A DNA stretch of 64,000 bases from JAWKUK01 sp041398605 (GTDB taxonomy: Bacteria > Planctomycetota > UBA1135 > GCA-002686595), in the NCBI GenBank assembly GCA_041398605.1, contig JAWKUK010000017.1, positions 62,001 through 126,000 of the forward strand, in the 5' to 3' direction. The translations under genes and the position numbers were made by a program. The notes under the pieces were generated by a model. That model did not search any database. It was not told the DNA's origin and was given only the letters and a program-made list of their open reading frames with translations. Position 1 is the first letter of the stretch, and each line of letters begins with the position of its first letter. Shown one piece after another: positions 8,414-20,300 of the stretch.

Positions 8414-9399
8414 CACGCGCCACGCGCGGCGCCAGACAGACCTTGCCAGACAGCCCTTGCCAGACAGACCTTGCCAGATCGTCCTTGCGCCTCAGTCCTT
8501 GTCAGCAGCCCGCTGGTCCGCGCGCGCCCGCGCGCGCTCCAGGAGCTGCTGGCGGTTGGCGCGCTGCGCGTCGCTCGGGTCGGTGAGCTCAACGAGCTGG
8601 CGCGCCAGGGCCAGCGCGTCGTTGTCGTGCTCCTGGGTCAAGAGGTGGCGCACGAGCCAGTCCAGCGCGACGAGCGCCTGGACCCCGCGCTCGCCGACCT
8701 CGCTCTTGCGCAGCGCCCACTCCTCGCGCGCGACGTCCGCCGCGAGGTCCGACTCGCCCCGCCCGCGGTGGATGATCGCCTGCGTGTGCAGGAACATCGC
8801 CCGGTTCGGGTCCTTCTCGCCGAAGAGCCCGCGCCCGAGCGCGACGGCGCGGTCCAGCTGCTCCTGGGCGAGCGCGTGCTCGCCCGTGCGCGCTGCGATG
8901 ATCGCGCGCAGGGTCGCGAGGTTGAGCACCGCAGTGGTCGGCCCGTCGCCGAAGGCCGCGCTGTAGGTGTCGGCCTCTGCCAGCTCGACGAGGGCCTCCG
9001 CGTTGCGCCCGGCGATCCGGAGGCTGTCCGCGCGGTCCATGCGGATCGTCACGAGGAAGAGGTTGTCCGCGTCGAGGTGTTCGACCCCGATCGCGAGCGC
9101 TTCGTCATAGGCCGCCGCGCTCGCCTGCCAGCCGACCCTGCATGCCGAGCACCTGGCCCAGGCGATGCAAGGCGGTCACGAGCGCTGCGTAGGGCACCGG
9201 CGTCGCCTTGCGATGGCGCGCCGCGCACTCGCGCAGGGCCCCTCGGCCAAGGCGCTCTCACCCGTCATCACGTAGCAGACGGCGAGGTTGCCCTGCACGT
9301 AGTTGTACTGGTCGCTCTCCTCGCCAAAGGTCGCGCGGACCAGCGGCGCGATGCGCTGCGAGGCCTCGATCGACTCCGAGTAGCGGCTGGCCTGGCGCG
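7831..9399. repeat. Direct repeat, copy 1 (secreted-gene end plus kinase end)
   Basis: This 1.57-kb segment matches 11167-12838 in the same orientation. It carries the intact 3' end of the gene at 5906 and a broken 3' part of the Ser/Thr kinase gene. Compared with copy 2 it lacks 123 bp (12337-12459 of copy 2) and has small indels in the kinase part. Homology stops at the sequence GGCTGGCCTG near 9399. Confidence 0.9.
8492..9399 (-). pseudogene. Truncated copy of the kinase TPR region
   Basis: The minus strand encodes a near-identical copy of the C-terminal TPR half of the kinase at 11718-14417. The N-terminal kinase domain is absent, and the copy has lost exactly 41 codons (one TPR-like unit) by apparent recombination between GCGCCCGGCG and GCGCCCAGCG repeats. 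It also has frameshifts near 9120 and 9240, so only 8492-9052 remains open. Its C-terminus (...ARADQRAADKD, stop at 8492) is probably the ancestral kinase ending, because the full-length gene is frameshifted just there. Not expected to be functional. Confidence 0.8.
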
Positions 9400-9556
9400 T
9401 GAGGGGAAGGGTGCCGCGCCGCATGGGCACCGGCAACGGGCTTGCGTCAAGACGTTGAAGTCCCTGGGCGAGCGATCCTCACGACGAGCTAGGGCGCCTC
9501 GCCAACTTCGGACCAACCAAGGGCCGCGGATTCAGCGCCCGAAGGCTCGGAGAGAC

Positions 9557-9930
9557 TCAGGTGTCCCCGAACGCAGCTCCGAAATCGGCATCAGATGGAT
9601 CGTCACGCCTGAGCCAAGCACCCACTACCTTGACGACGCGTGCCTCACAATCGACGGCGATCGCGAGGCGGAGCCCGCCGCTCTTGCCTGAACCAGGAAG
9701 GCCCCAGCGCACCTTGAGGCACTTAGCCCCACGCGGTGTGTTCGAAGAGGCCATCGGCGCGATGGAACCCTACGATGCCGACAGTGGCCGCTGTCGAAGT
9801 ACCCACACAGAAAGGCTTGGAGTGCGGCTCGCTCCATCGCGTAACCATCTTCGCCGAGGGTCTGGCGCACCCGCTCGGGCTCTGTTCGCGCCGCATCGAG
9901 CACGAGCCAGGTCACATCTGACGGTTGCAT
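9557..9930 (-). pseudogene. Decayed RelE/HigB-like toxin fragment
   Basis: The frame 9557-9754 encodes KCLKVRWGLPGSGKSGGLR, then VDCEARVVKVVGAWLRRDDP. This resembles the second half of RelE/HigB-type ribosome-dependent mRNA interferases, which often read LRKVRWxxPGxGKSGGxRV. An ATG at 9930, in another frame, opens MQPSDVTWLVLDAARTEPER and continues toward ALQAFLCGY, which could be its N-terminal half. Joining the two needs a frameshift near 9770. It lies 10 bases after the antitoxin-like remnant, as a toxin would. Family assignment rests on the short motif; inactive in the present form. Confidence 0.45.
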
Positions 9931-9940
9931 GGCGACGTAC

Positions 9941-10508
9941 CTACCACGGCGAGCCCATGTCGGTGTCCGAGGAGCGCAGGAGCTCTGCCAGATCCGCATC
10001 GGGTGCTTCGTCGAGCCACGGGTCCCGGTCCAGCAACTGTTGCATGCCGATGCGCAGGTCGACTCTGACGGCGGGGCGCTGCGCGCCGAGACCTGCATCC
10101 CATGCGAGTTTCCACCCGATGTTCTCGTGGGAGTAGGACGAAAGCCAGCTCGGGGTCCGCATCGCCGCTTTCGCACCGAAAGTCCGCGCGAGCGTCTGCT
10201 CCTCCTTGCTCAGGCACTCGTAGACGGGCATGTCGACCAGGCTGACGGGCTTGGAGTATCCATCTTCCGCGTCGTCCTGCTGCGCGATCCCGAGGTCCTC
10301 AAGCGTATCGATCACGCGCTTTTTGTACTTGGCTACGCAGGACCAGCCCGCAGGGCTATGTAGGTCGCACCCGTCAAGGTCTCGCCCGTGTCCAAGAGGC
10401 ACCGAAGGTCGAGATAGAAGAGCGCCTTGTTGAGCGAAGTGATAGGAAGCGACCGGACGCACCTTCGAGGACCGCCGCCGCAGCTTCGACCAGTTTGTTC
10501 CTTGTCAC
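9941..10508 (-). pseudogene. Decayed Panacea-type (PanA-like) antitoxin
   Basis: Three consecutive frame segments read like one protein. GTG at 10508 gives VTRNKLVEAAAAVLEGASGR. A second frame gives LNKALFYLDLRCLLDTGETL then TGATYIALRAGP. A third, from about 10345, gives KKRVIDTLEDLGIAQQDDAE, VYECLSKEEQTLARTFGAKA and SYSHENIGWKLA, stopping at 9941. The LNKxLFYxDL...TGxTYxALxxGP and SHENxGWK patterns fit the Panacea domain (DUF4065), a promiscuous antitoxin domain that pairs with varied toxins. At least two frameshifts break it. It lies inside the insert between the two direct repeats and is AT-richer than its surroundings, suggesting acquired DNA. Confidence 0.5.
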
Positions 10509-10568
10509 CCCTAGACCTTAGACCACGAGAGCGGTCCTCGCAAGGTGCGTGTCGAGCAGGCTTCGGCC

Positions 10569-10865
10569 CTAGAGACGCCAACGTTGGGCCCCGGAACCAT
10601 GGAGCGACGCGGCGTGTGCCCGGAAGGGCCGCTTCGCGCGGTCGAAGCGCTCCAGAGCGTCGCGCTCGAATAGGTACGCGAAGAACGACCGCACGGTGGG
10701 CGTGTCGACCGCGCCGAGGTGGCGACGAAGCGCCTGGGTGATCGGGGCGGCATGGGCCTCGATCAACGCACGCCATTCGTCGTCGGGGTCGACCCCCGCG
10801 ACATGCCCGGCTGCGGCGCGCAGCAGCGCCGTGTCGGTGACCGGGAAGACGTCGGTGAGGGGTGT
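10569..10865 (-). pseudogene. Unidentified coding remnant
   Basis: An open minus-strand frame reads TPLTDVFPVTDTALLRAAAG, then EWRALIEAHAAPITQALRRH, then TPTVRSFFAYLFERDALERF. It has normal amino-acid composition but no start codon at its head: a TAA at 10866-10868 closes the frame just upstream. A second frame ends there with LLEAIADRTLRCPPMPFPH, so the two may be halves of one gene split by a frameshift. No family recognised. Confidence 0.35.
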
Positions 10866-10869
10866 CTGG

Positions 10870-11166
10870 CCTTAGTGTGGGAACGGCATCGGCGGGCAGC
10901 GCAGGGTGCGGTCGGCGATGGCTTCGAGCAAGTTGCGGGGCGGAGAGGACGTCCGTTGCCTGCGGACGGGCGATCGGCATGCGTCGGCTTCGCCCCTCCC
11001 GACGCGCTCTTCTGAAGTCCCGCTCGATTCCGGTTCGGGCCGAGCCCTGCCCTCGCGTCCGGCCTCGTGGGTAACGACGAGGTCGTCGCGCCCACGACCC
11101 GCACCGAGGCCACGCCGCAACTGGACCCGCCATGCTGACCCGCCTCGGCCGCTTCGTCGCCAGTGG
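10870..11166. other. No intact gene; junction zone before repeat copy 2
   Basis: Short protein-like stretches occur on both strands, for example GNDEVVAPTTRTEATPQLD on the plus strand ending at 11137, but none has a complete frame. This is the last part of the insert between the direct repeats. Confidence 0.4.
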
Positions 11167-11717
11167 CCTCGGGACGACCGTGGGCTTCTATCGCGGCGCT
11201 GCTGCGGATCGCGTCGCGCGCCTCCGGCGGCGTCGCCGACGATGTGTGCGGATCGAAGCTGGGCGCGCCGCGACAACGCGACCTCCACCTACAACGTCTT
11301 CGGCGTCCTCTTCAACGCGAACCTCGCGCCGTCCATCGCGAAGCAGTACTGCTCTGGAAACCCGAACAGCACCCGCGACCGCGGCTTCATCGCCGCCTAC
11401 GGCGATCGCGGCACGCTGACGGCGAAGGTGCTCCTCGCGACGGCGCTGCCGCCCAACGCCTTCGGCTACTTCCTGTGCAGCACGAGCGTCACCTTGACCA
11501 GCAACCCAGGCGGGAGCGCCGGCAACCTCTGCCTCGGGGCGCCATCGGCCGCTACTCGAACTTCGTCACCTCGAGCGGGCCGACGGCACGATCACGTTTG
11601 TGCTCGACCCGACCCAGCTCTCGACCCCGAACGGCCCCGTCCCGGCCATCGCTGGGCAGCGCTGGCGGTTCCAGCTCTGGCACCGCGACGCGATCTCGAC
11701 GTTCACGACCTCGAACT

Positions 11718-14417
<2,700 letters not shown>

Positions 14418-14522
14418 AGTCGAGTCTCAGTCTGCGCCGGGGTCGTCCCAGGAGAGCGTACCCTGCCGCGCGAGGCGCGCCTTGGCTTGCGGGGCATCGA
14501 CCGGGCTAAGACAATCCAGGAC

Positions 14523-15077
14523 GTGAGCGACGACCTGACCCTGCTCCTGCGGCGCATGTCCGCGGGCGACGCTACGGCGTCCGAGCACGCATGGTCGGCC
14601 GTCTTCGAGCAGCTCCGGCACATCGCGCAGCGCCAGATGGGCGGCCGGGCCCCGCGGGGCTCGCTGCAGCCCACGCTGCTCGTGAACGAAGCCTGGCTCA
14701 AGCTCGCGCACAAGGACCTCTCCTACACCGACCGGCGGCACTTCTATTGCCTCGCGAGCAAGGTCATGCGCGCGGTGCTCATCGACGCGGAGCGGCAGCG
14801 GCGGGCGACGAAGCGCGGCGGCGACCTGCAGCGTGTGTCCTGGAACGTCGACCTAGCAGCCAGCCAACCGGACGAAGGGATCGACATCCTCGCCCTCGAC
14901 GAGACGCTGCAGCGCCTCTCGCAGCACAGCGAGCGCATGGGCCGCCTCGTCGAGCTGCGTGTCTTCGGGGGGCTCAGCCATGCGGAGTGCGCGGAGGCGC
15001 TCGATTGTTCGCTGCGCCTCGTCGAGCGTGAGTGGCAGTTCGCGAAGGCGTGGCTCTACGACGAGCTCACCCGCTGA
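14523..15077 (+). CDS. ECF-family RNA polymerase sigma factor
   Basis: With the GTG start at 14523 it is 184 residues, the usual size for this group (the frame is open further upstream, but the extra sequence overlaps the kinase gene). Region 2 reads FEQLRHIAQRQMGG...LLVNEAWLKLA...DRRHFYCLASKVMRAVLIDA, as in the planctomycete/acidobacterial 'ECF sigma70-like' family. Region 4 contains ELRVFGGLSHAECAEALDCS, a helix-turn-helix for the -35 element. It is divergent from the kinase gene at 14417, and genes of this family often sit beside such kinases. The 105-bp gap probably holds promoters for both; I see no clear consensus in it. Confidence 0.9.
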   Translation: MSDDLTLLLRRMSAGDATASEHAWSAVFEQLRHIAQRQMGGRAPRGSLQPTLLVNEAWLKLAHKDLSYTDRRHFYCLASKVMRAVLIDAERQRRATKRGGDLQRVSWNVDLAASQPDEGIDILALDETLQRLSQHSERMGRLVELRVFGGLSHAECAEALDCSLRLVEREWQFAKAWLYDELTR

Positions 15078-15138
15078 AGGCCCCAGCGCGCCCGCCAGGC
15101 GCTGGCCCTCGGCGCACCGGGCGGCGACAGCGTCCGGC

Positions 15139-16998
15139 TCAAGGCGTGAAGGACACGCCGAGCGCGTCCGAGAGCTGCGCGCCGTTCGGGCCGCGGTACC
15201 AGGCCTGGAAGTACCAGCGCGAGCCCGGCGTCAGCGGCGGCGGGAAGGGCCCCGGGGCCGAGAAGTCGAGCGGGAAGCGCAGCTCGTTGCCCGAGCTCGC
15301 GGCGAAGCCGCGCCGGAAGACGCCTGGCCCGATGCACAGCACGAGCCCGCCGAGGTTCACGCCTTGGTCCCCCTGCGACTGCAGCAGCACGCCGACGCGG
15401 CCCTGCGGCGCGCCTTCGGCGGCCAACAACGCGTGGGCCTCTGCCGAGGACGTCGAGCCGAGGAGCTCCAAGTGCACGCCCGCGCCCGCCGCCACGACGC
15501 AGCGGTGCTGCAAGTGATCCAGGCCGAGCGCCTCGAGCTCGATGGCCGCGATCGAGGGCACCCCGGCGCTGGCGACGAGCTCCACCTCGACCACGCCGTA
15601 GGGCGCGTCTACGTCGTAGCTGCGCTCCAACGCGTGGTCGGGCCCGACCTCGGCGAAGACGTCGAGCGCCGCGTCGTGCCGCACGCCCTGCAGGACGACG
15701 TCCACCACACGCTGGCCTGGCTGAGTGGACCAGAGCTCCGCAAAATGGAGCCGCACGCGCACCGCGCCGGGCTGCGAGACGAGGCGATACCGCAGCCGCG
15801 TCGGGTCGACGGCCCCGGTGCCCTGGCGCTGTGTGAGGTAGAGCTCCGGGTACGCGGTGCCGGCGACCGCTTGGCCAGGCGGCGCTGCGGCCGCGCTGCT
15901 GCGCTCGAACCCCGTGTCCTCGCACCACGGGACGCCCGCGACCGTCGCGCCCCCGCCGCAGTTCAAGCGCCACACGAGCGGCGCCTCGGCGTCGAGCGCG
16001 CGGCGGTGCACCTCGGTGACCTCGCGCGGCTCGGAGTTCGACCCGTTCGTAACGAACAGCTCGCCGTTCAGGGCCCCCGCCGCGCCGCCGACGAAGTGCA
16101 ACGGCAGCTGCGGGAGCGCGCGCCAGGCGCTCGCGCCGGCCTCGAGCAGCGTGACGTCGTTCATCGTCCACGGCGCAAGGCTCGTGCAGTACCCCGCGAC
16201 GACGTACAGCCCCGCGCCCTCTGCGAACGTCGCGCCCTCGGCGTGCGAGCGCGCCATCGGCAGCCGCGGACCTTCACTCCAGCGATCGAGCGCGGGGTCG
16301 TAAACGTGCACGAGGTCCGAGTCCACAGGGTTCGTGTCGTGGCCGAGCTGGCCGCCGACCGCCCAGAGCTGCCCCTGCCACGCCGCGCCGCCCATGTGGT
16401 TGCGCGGGTTCGGCAGCGGCGCGCGCGCTTGCCAGCCGAGGCCGGGCGCCGCGGTGTCGAACACGAAGTGGTCGGGCGAGCCCGTGTCGCGGTCGGGCAT
16501 CAGGCCGCCGAAGTAGTGCACCCGCGTCCCGAGCCGCGCCGCCGCGCCGCCAGCGATCGGATGGGGCAACGGAGGCCCCGGTGACCAGTGGTCCAGCGCG
16601 ATGTCGTAGCGCCAGACCTCCTCGGTCGCCATGCCGGGGTGGTCCCCGACGAAGCCGCCGATGAGCCAGAGCTCTTCATCGACCTGCACGACCGGCGCGT
16701 GCGTGATCAGGCGCGGGAGGTCCGCCAGTTGGACCCACTCGTCGCGGCCGACCTCGTACACGTCGAAGCGCGCCGACGCCGTTACCGACAAGCCGCGGAA
16801 GCCGCCGAGCACGTAGAGCCGATTGTCATAGGCGAGCGCGGCGACGTCGTAGCGCGCCTCGGGGCACGGCGCTGCGAGCGTGTGGAGGCAGCCGAGGGAC
16901 TGCGGCGCGGCGAAGGCGCTGGTATGGGCGGCGAAGACGGAGACGGCGAGCGCGACCAAGGGCAGGGGCGCTCGCGTGGCAGGCGCGAGGCAAGGCAT
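15139..16998 (-). CDS. Secreted Kelch-repeat / malectin-domain protein
   Basis: I prefer ATG 16998 (619 residues) to the one at 17049, because it begins the signal peptide (PLVALAVSVFAAHTSAFA). Residues 30-330 contain Kelch propeller blades with repeated LYVLGG, LWLIGG, VHYFGG, LWAVGG and LYVVAG strands. Residues 345-480 resemble a malectin domain (LNCGGGATVAG..., VRLHFAELWS), which binds carbohydrate in eukaryotic homologues. The last 125 residues are the shared C-terminal domain (SRWYFQAWYRGPNGAQLSD). It probably acts outside the cell in carbohydrate binding or adhesion, by inference from the domains. The gene converges on the ECF gene and is divergent from the glycosyltransferase. Confidence 0.85.
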   Translation of the reverse strand: MPCLAPATRAPLPLVALAVSVFAAHTSAFAAPQSLGCLHTLAAPCPEARYDVAALAYDNRLYVLGGFRGLSVTASARFDVYEVGRDEWVQLADLPRLITHAPVVQVDEELWLIGGFVGDHPGMATEEVWRYDIALDHWSPGPPLPHPIAGGAAARLGTRVHYFGGLMPDRDTGSPDHFVFDTAAPGLGWQARAPLPNPRNHMGGAAWQGQLWAVGGQLGHDTNPVDSDLVHVYDPALDRWSEGPRLPMARSHAEGATFAEGAGLYVVAGYCTSLAPWTMNDVTLLEAGASAWRALPQLPLHFVGGAAGALNGELFVTNGSNSEPREVTEVHRRALDAEAPLVWRLNCGGGATVAGVPWCEDTGFERSSAAAAPPGQAVAGTAYPELYLTQRQGTGAVDPTRLRYRLVSQPGAVRVRLHFAELWSTQPGQRVVDVVLQGVRHDAALDVFAEVGPDHALERSYDVDAPYGVVEVELVASAGVPSIAAIELEALGLDHLQHRCVVAAGAGVHLELLGSTSSAEAHALLAAEGAPQGRVGVLLQSQGDQGVNLGGLVLCIGPGVFRRGFAASSGNELRFPLDFSAPGPFPPPLTPGSRWYFQAWYRGPNGAQLSDALGVSFTP

Positions 16999-17322
16999 AG
17001 AGCGAGACGATACGCCTCGCCCGAAACGTCGTCTAGGAGCCTGCGCCACAGAACGCGATTCGCATCGCGGCGCTCCCGCGCGCCGGAGCCGCGTTGCAGC
17101 AACGTCCCAAATAGCATCAAGCTATGAGGAAATTGCTGCGCCTTGCTCCAACGCACGGGAGCACCACGCTGCGAACCGCGTTCTGAGGCGCAGGCTCCTA
17201 GCGCCGAAAGCGGGGCGGGCACAGACCCCGCGCAAGGCTGGCGCGATCGACCGCGCCCCGGGGACAATGCGGCGCCCGCGAGCGAGACGGGCGCCGTCAC
17301 GGCGCCGACCCGAGAGAGCTGC
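16999..17322. other. Divergent intergenic region occupied by palindromic element A
   Basis: Between the Kelch gene and the glycosyltransferase gene. Over half is the 169-bp element at 17033-17201. The remaining 17202-17322 holds the glycosyltransferase leader, with GAGAG a few bases before its ATG. Confidence 0.6.
17033..17201. repeat. 169-bp palindromic repeat element, copy A
   Basis: It begins CTAGGAGCCTGCGCC and ends GGCGCAGGCTCCTAG. The two 75-nt arms are about 80 % complementary around a centre with a small inner hairpin (ATAGC-ATCAA-GCTAT). Its reverse complement matches copy B at 56370-56538 with about 6 differences in 169. No coding frame. It resembles a miniature inverted-repeat element or a BIME-type extragenic palindrome. 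Confidence 0.85.
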
Positions 17323-20300
17323 ATGCGACCGATCCGATCTGCGACCGTCCTCATCCCGAGCTGGCAGGCCATGGAGTTCCTCGAGCGGGTGCTCGACGCG
17401 CTCGCCGCGCAGCAGACCACCTTGCAGTGGGACGTGCTCGTGATCGACTCCGGTTCGCACGACGGGACGCTCGCGTGCCTCGCGCGGCGGCGCCAATCGT
17501 TCCCGGTGCCCCTCGTCGTGCAGTCGATCCCCTCGGCGGCCTTCGACCACGGGGACACGCGCAACTTGCTGGCCGCGCGTTCGACGGGCGACCTGCTCGT
17601 GTTCCTCACGCAGGACGCGATCCCTTCGTCGCCCGAGTGGCTCGCGACGCTCGCGCGCAACTTCGACGACCCGGCCGTCGGCGCTGCGTACTGCCGCAAC
17701 GTCGCGCGTGAGGACTGCTGGCCGCTCACGCTCGTCGCGAGCCAGAGCGACCCGGGGTACTCGCCGGCGCGCGCCGAGGTGCGCCTCCCAGCGCCCGACG
17801 TCTACGCGCGGCTCGACTCGGACGCCCGGCGCCTGCTCTACAACTTCAACGACGTCGCGTCTGCGGTGCGGCGCGAGCTCTGGGAGCGCCACCCGTTCCC
17901 GCGCACGATGATGGGCGAGGACGTGCTGATGGCGCGCGCGCTGTTGGAGGCAGGCTTCACCATCGTCTACGACGCGGAGGCGACGGTGCAGCACAGCCAC
18001 GACTACGAGCCGCCCAAGCAGCATTGGCGCGGTGAAGTGGACGCGCGCTTCAACGCGGAGTGGCTCGACCGCGTGGCGGTCAACGTCGCCGCGGACGTGC
18101 CGGTCCTGGCGCAGCGCCTGGCGACGGACGACCTCGCGCGGCTGCGCGCGCTCGGCACGCCGGAGGCCGAGGTGCAAGCGCTGGCGCCGCGCGCGCTCGA
18201 GCTGCGCCGCGCGCTCGTCGAGGGGCTCTTCGAGGGCAGCCATGCGCCGCGCCGGTATTCGCGGACGGAGGCGCGCAGCACGGGGCGCTTGTCGGTCGTG
18301 CTCTTCGCGTTGGAGGCGCCCGAGTGTGTGCTCGCGCACGCGCTCGAGCTCGGGGGCGAGCTGCTGCGCCGCGGGCACCGCGTCGTCGTGCTGTCGCTCC
18401 GCGTCGGCGCAGCGGGCGCTGCGTCAGCGTCTGCGCCAGCGTCAACGTCTGCGTCTGCAACGGAGACGGCGTCGACCTCAGGCCCGGTCCGCGCAGACAT
18501 CGGGGGGCTCTATGGGTACGAGCTCGCGAGCCCGGACGAGGCGCGCGCCGCCGCGCACCTCGCGCGCTTCCTCACGGACGGCGGCTTCGACGTCGGCCAC
18601 AGCTTCGGCAGCGGCCGCGGGTTGGCGACGGTCGCCGAGGTCGCGTGGCGGGTCGGGCTGCCGCTCGCGGTGGGCTTGCACGACCTCGCGGTGGCGCGCG
18701 AAGCGACTGGGCGCCTGGGGCTCGCCGTGGCGGCCGCGGACCTGTGCCTCGTGCCGAGCGTGGCGCTGATGCGCGCGCTCGCCGCTTCGCCGGCGTTGGC
18801 GCGCTGCGAGCCCAGGCGGATCGTCCCTTGCTTCGAGGGCGCCGAGCCCCCCGCGGGACGGCAGCGGGGCAAGCTCGTGGCCAAGCGCGTCCGCATCGGG
18901 GTCTTCGACGCACCGAACACGCGCCTCGGGGTCACCGCGACGCTGCTCGACGCGGTGCGCCGGCTGCCGGAGGATGGCTTCGAGCTGCGCAGGCTGCCGC
19001 CGCTGGAGCGGCACCGGGCGCGGGACTTGGCGGACGTCTTCGCGGACCTGGACGTCCTGGTGGCGGTCCCGGAGGAGTTTGGCGCCCCCGCGCGCGCGGT
19101 GCAGCTCGCGCTCGCGCACGACACCCCGGTCGTCGTCACTGCGGGCTTCGGGCTCGACGAGCTGATCGGCCGCGGGCTCACCGACGGCGAGGTCGGCCAG
19201 GGGGGCCTCAGCGTGGCCCCGGGCGACGCGGAGGCCCTGCGCGCCGCGCTGCAGCGCTTCCTCGATGAGCCTGCGCTCGCGCGCCGCCTCTGCGACCGCG
19301 CCGACGGCGACGCCCCTCACCTCGAGTCGCGCGGCGACGAGACCAGGCACTACGTCGAGTCGCTCGGCGACGAGACCAGGCACTACGTCGAGTCGCTCGG
19401 CGACGAGACCAAGCACTACGTCGAGTCGCTCGGCGACGAGACCAGGCGCTACGTCGAGTCGCTCGGCGACGAGACCAAGCACTACGTCGAGTCGCTCGGC
19501 GAGGAGACCAGACACTACGTCGAGTCGCTCGGCGAGGAGACCAGGCACTACGTCGAGACCCTGCGCGACGAGGCCGCGGAGCTCGAGTTCCGCTATCGCG
19601 GGATGGCGTGCCTCAAACGCGACCGCGTCACGCCCTCGCGCGTCGTCCTCGACTTCACGGGCGCGGCCGCGGCTTCGGAGGGCCCCGCGGAGCCCCAAGG
19701 CGGCGAGCGCCTCTTGCTGCGCCCGTCGGCGCGCGCGACGTTCCCGTTGCGGGGCCTCGCCCCTGGGCCGATCGAGGTGGAGCTGACGCAGTTCCAGATC
19801 GGCGCCGAGACGGGGGTCGCCCTGGGCGGCGTCATGCGGCTGGGCGACGAGGTCCTCGCGCACATCCCTCCGTCGCGCGGCGACGGCGTCGCGGACCGCC
19901 ACTTGACCGAGACGGTCCGTGTGTGGCTGCGCCCCGGCGCGGAGCACATCACGGTCGAGTCGGGCGAGCACTACCTGCGGATCGAGCGCTTGCGGGTGCG
20001 CGCGTGTGCGTTGCCCGAGGGCGCGCCGTCGGGCGTGACGCCGATGAGCGCGCAGCTCCGCATCGCCGAGGCCCTGAGGGTGCACCCCGGCGGCGCGGTC
20101 GACGAGGCCGCGTTGCCGAGGGTCGCGGTCATCATCCCCACGTTCGATGGCCTCGCGGTGCTCGTCGAGTGCCTCGCGAGCCTCACGCGTGCGCGCTATG
20201 CGCCTGGGCGAATGCGCTGCATCGTCGTCGACAACGGGTCGCAGGATGGCACGGCGCGACACCTGGCGGAGCACCACAAGGACGTGCAAGTGATCGCGCT

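Noticed and set aside
19318..19581. CRISPR-like array of 33-bp repeats
   Set aside because: The units are contiguous with no spacers and lie in frame inside a glycosyltransferase gene.
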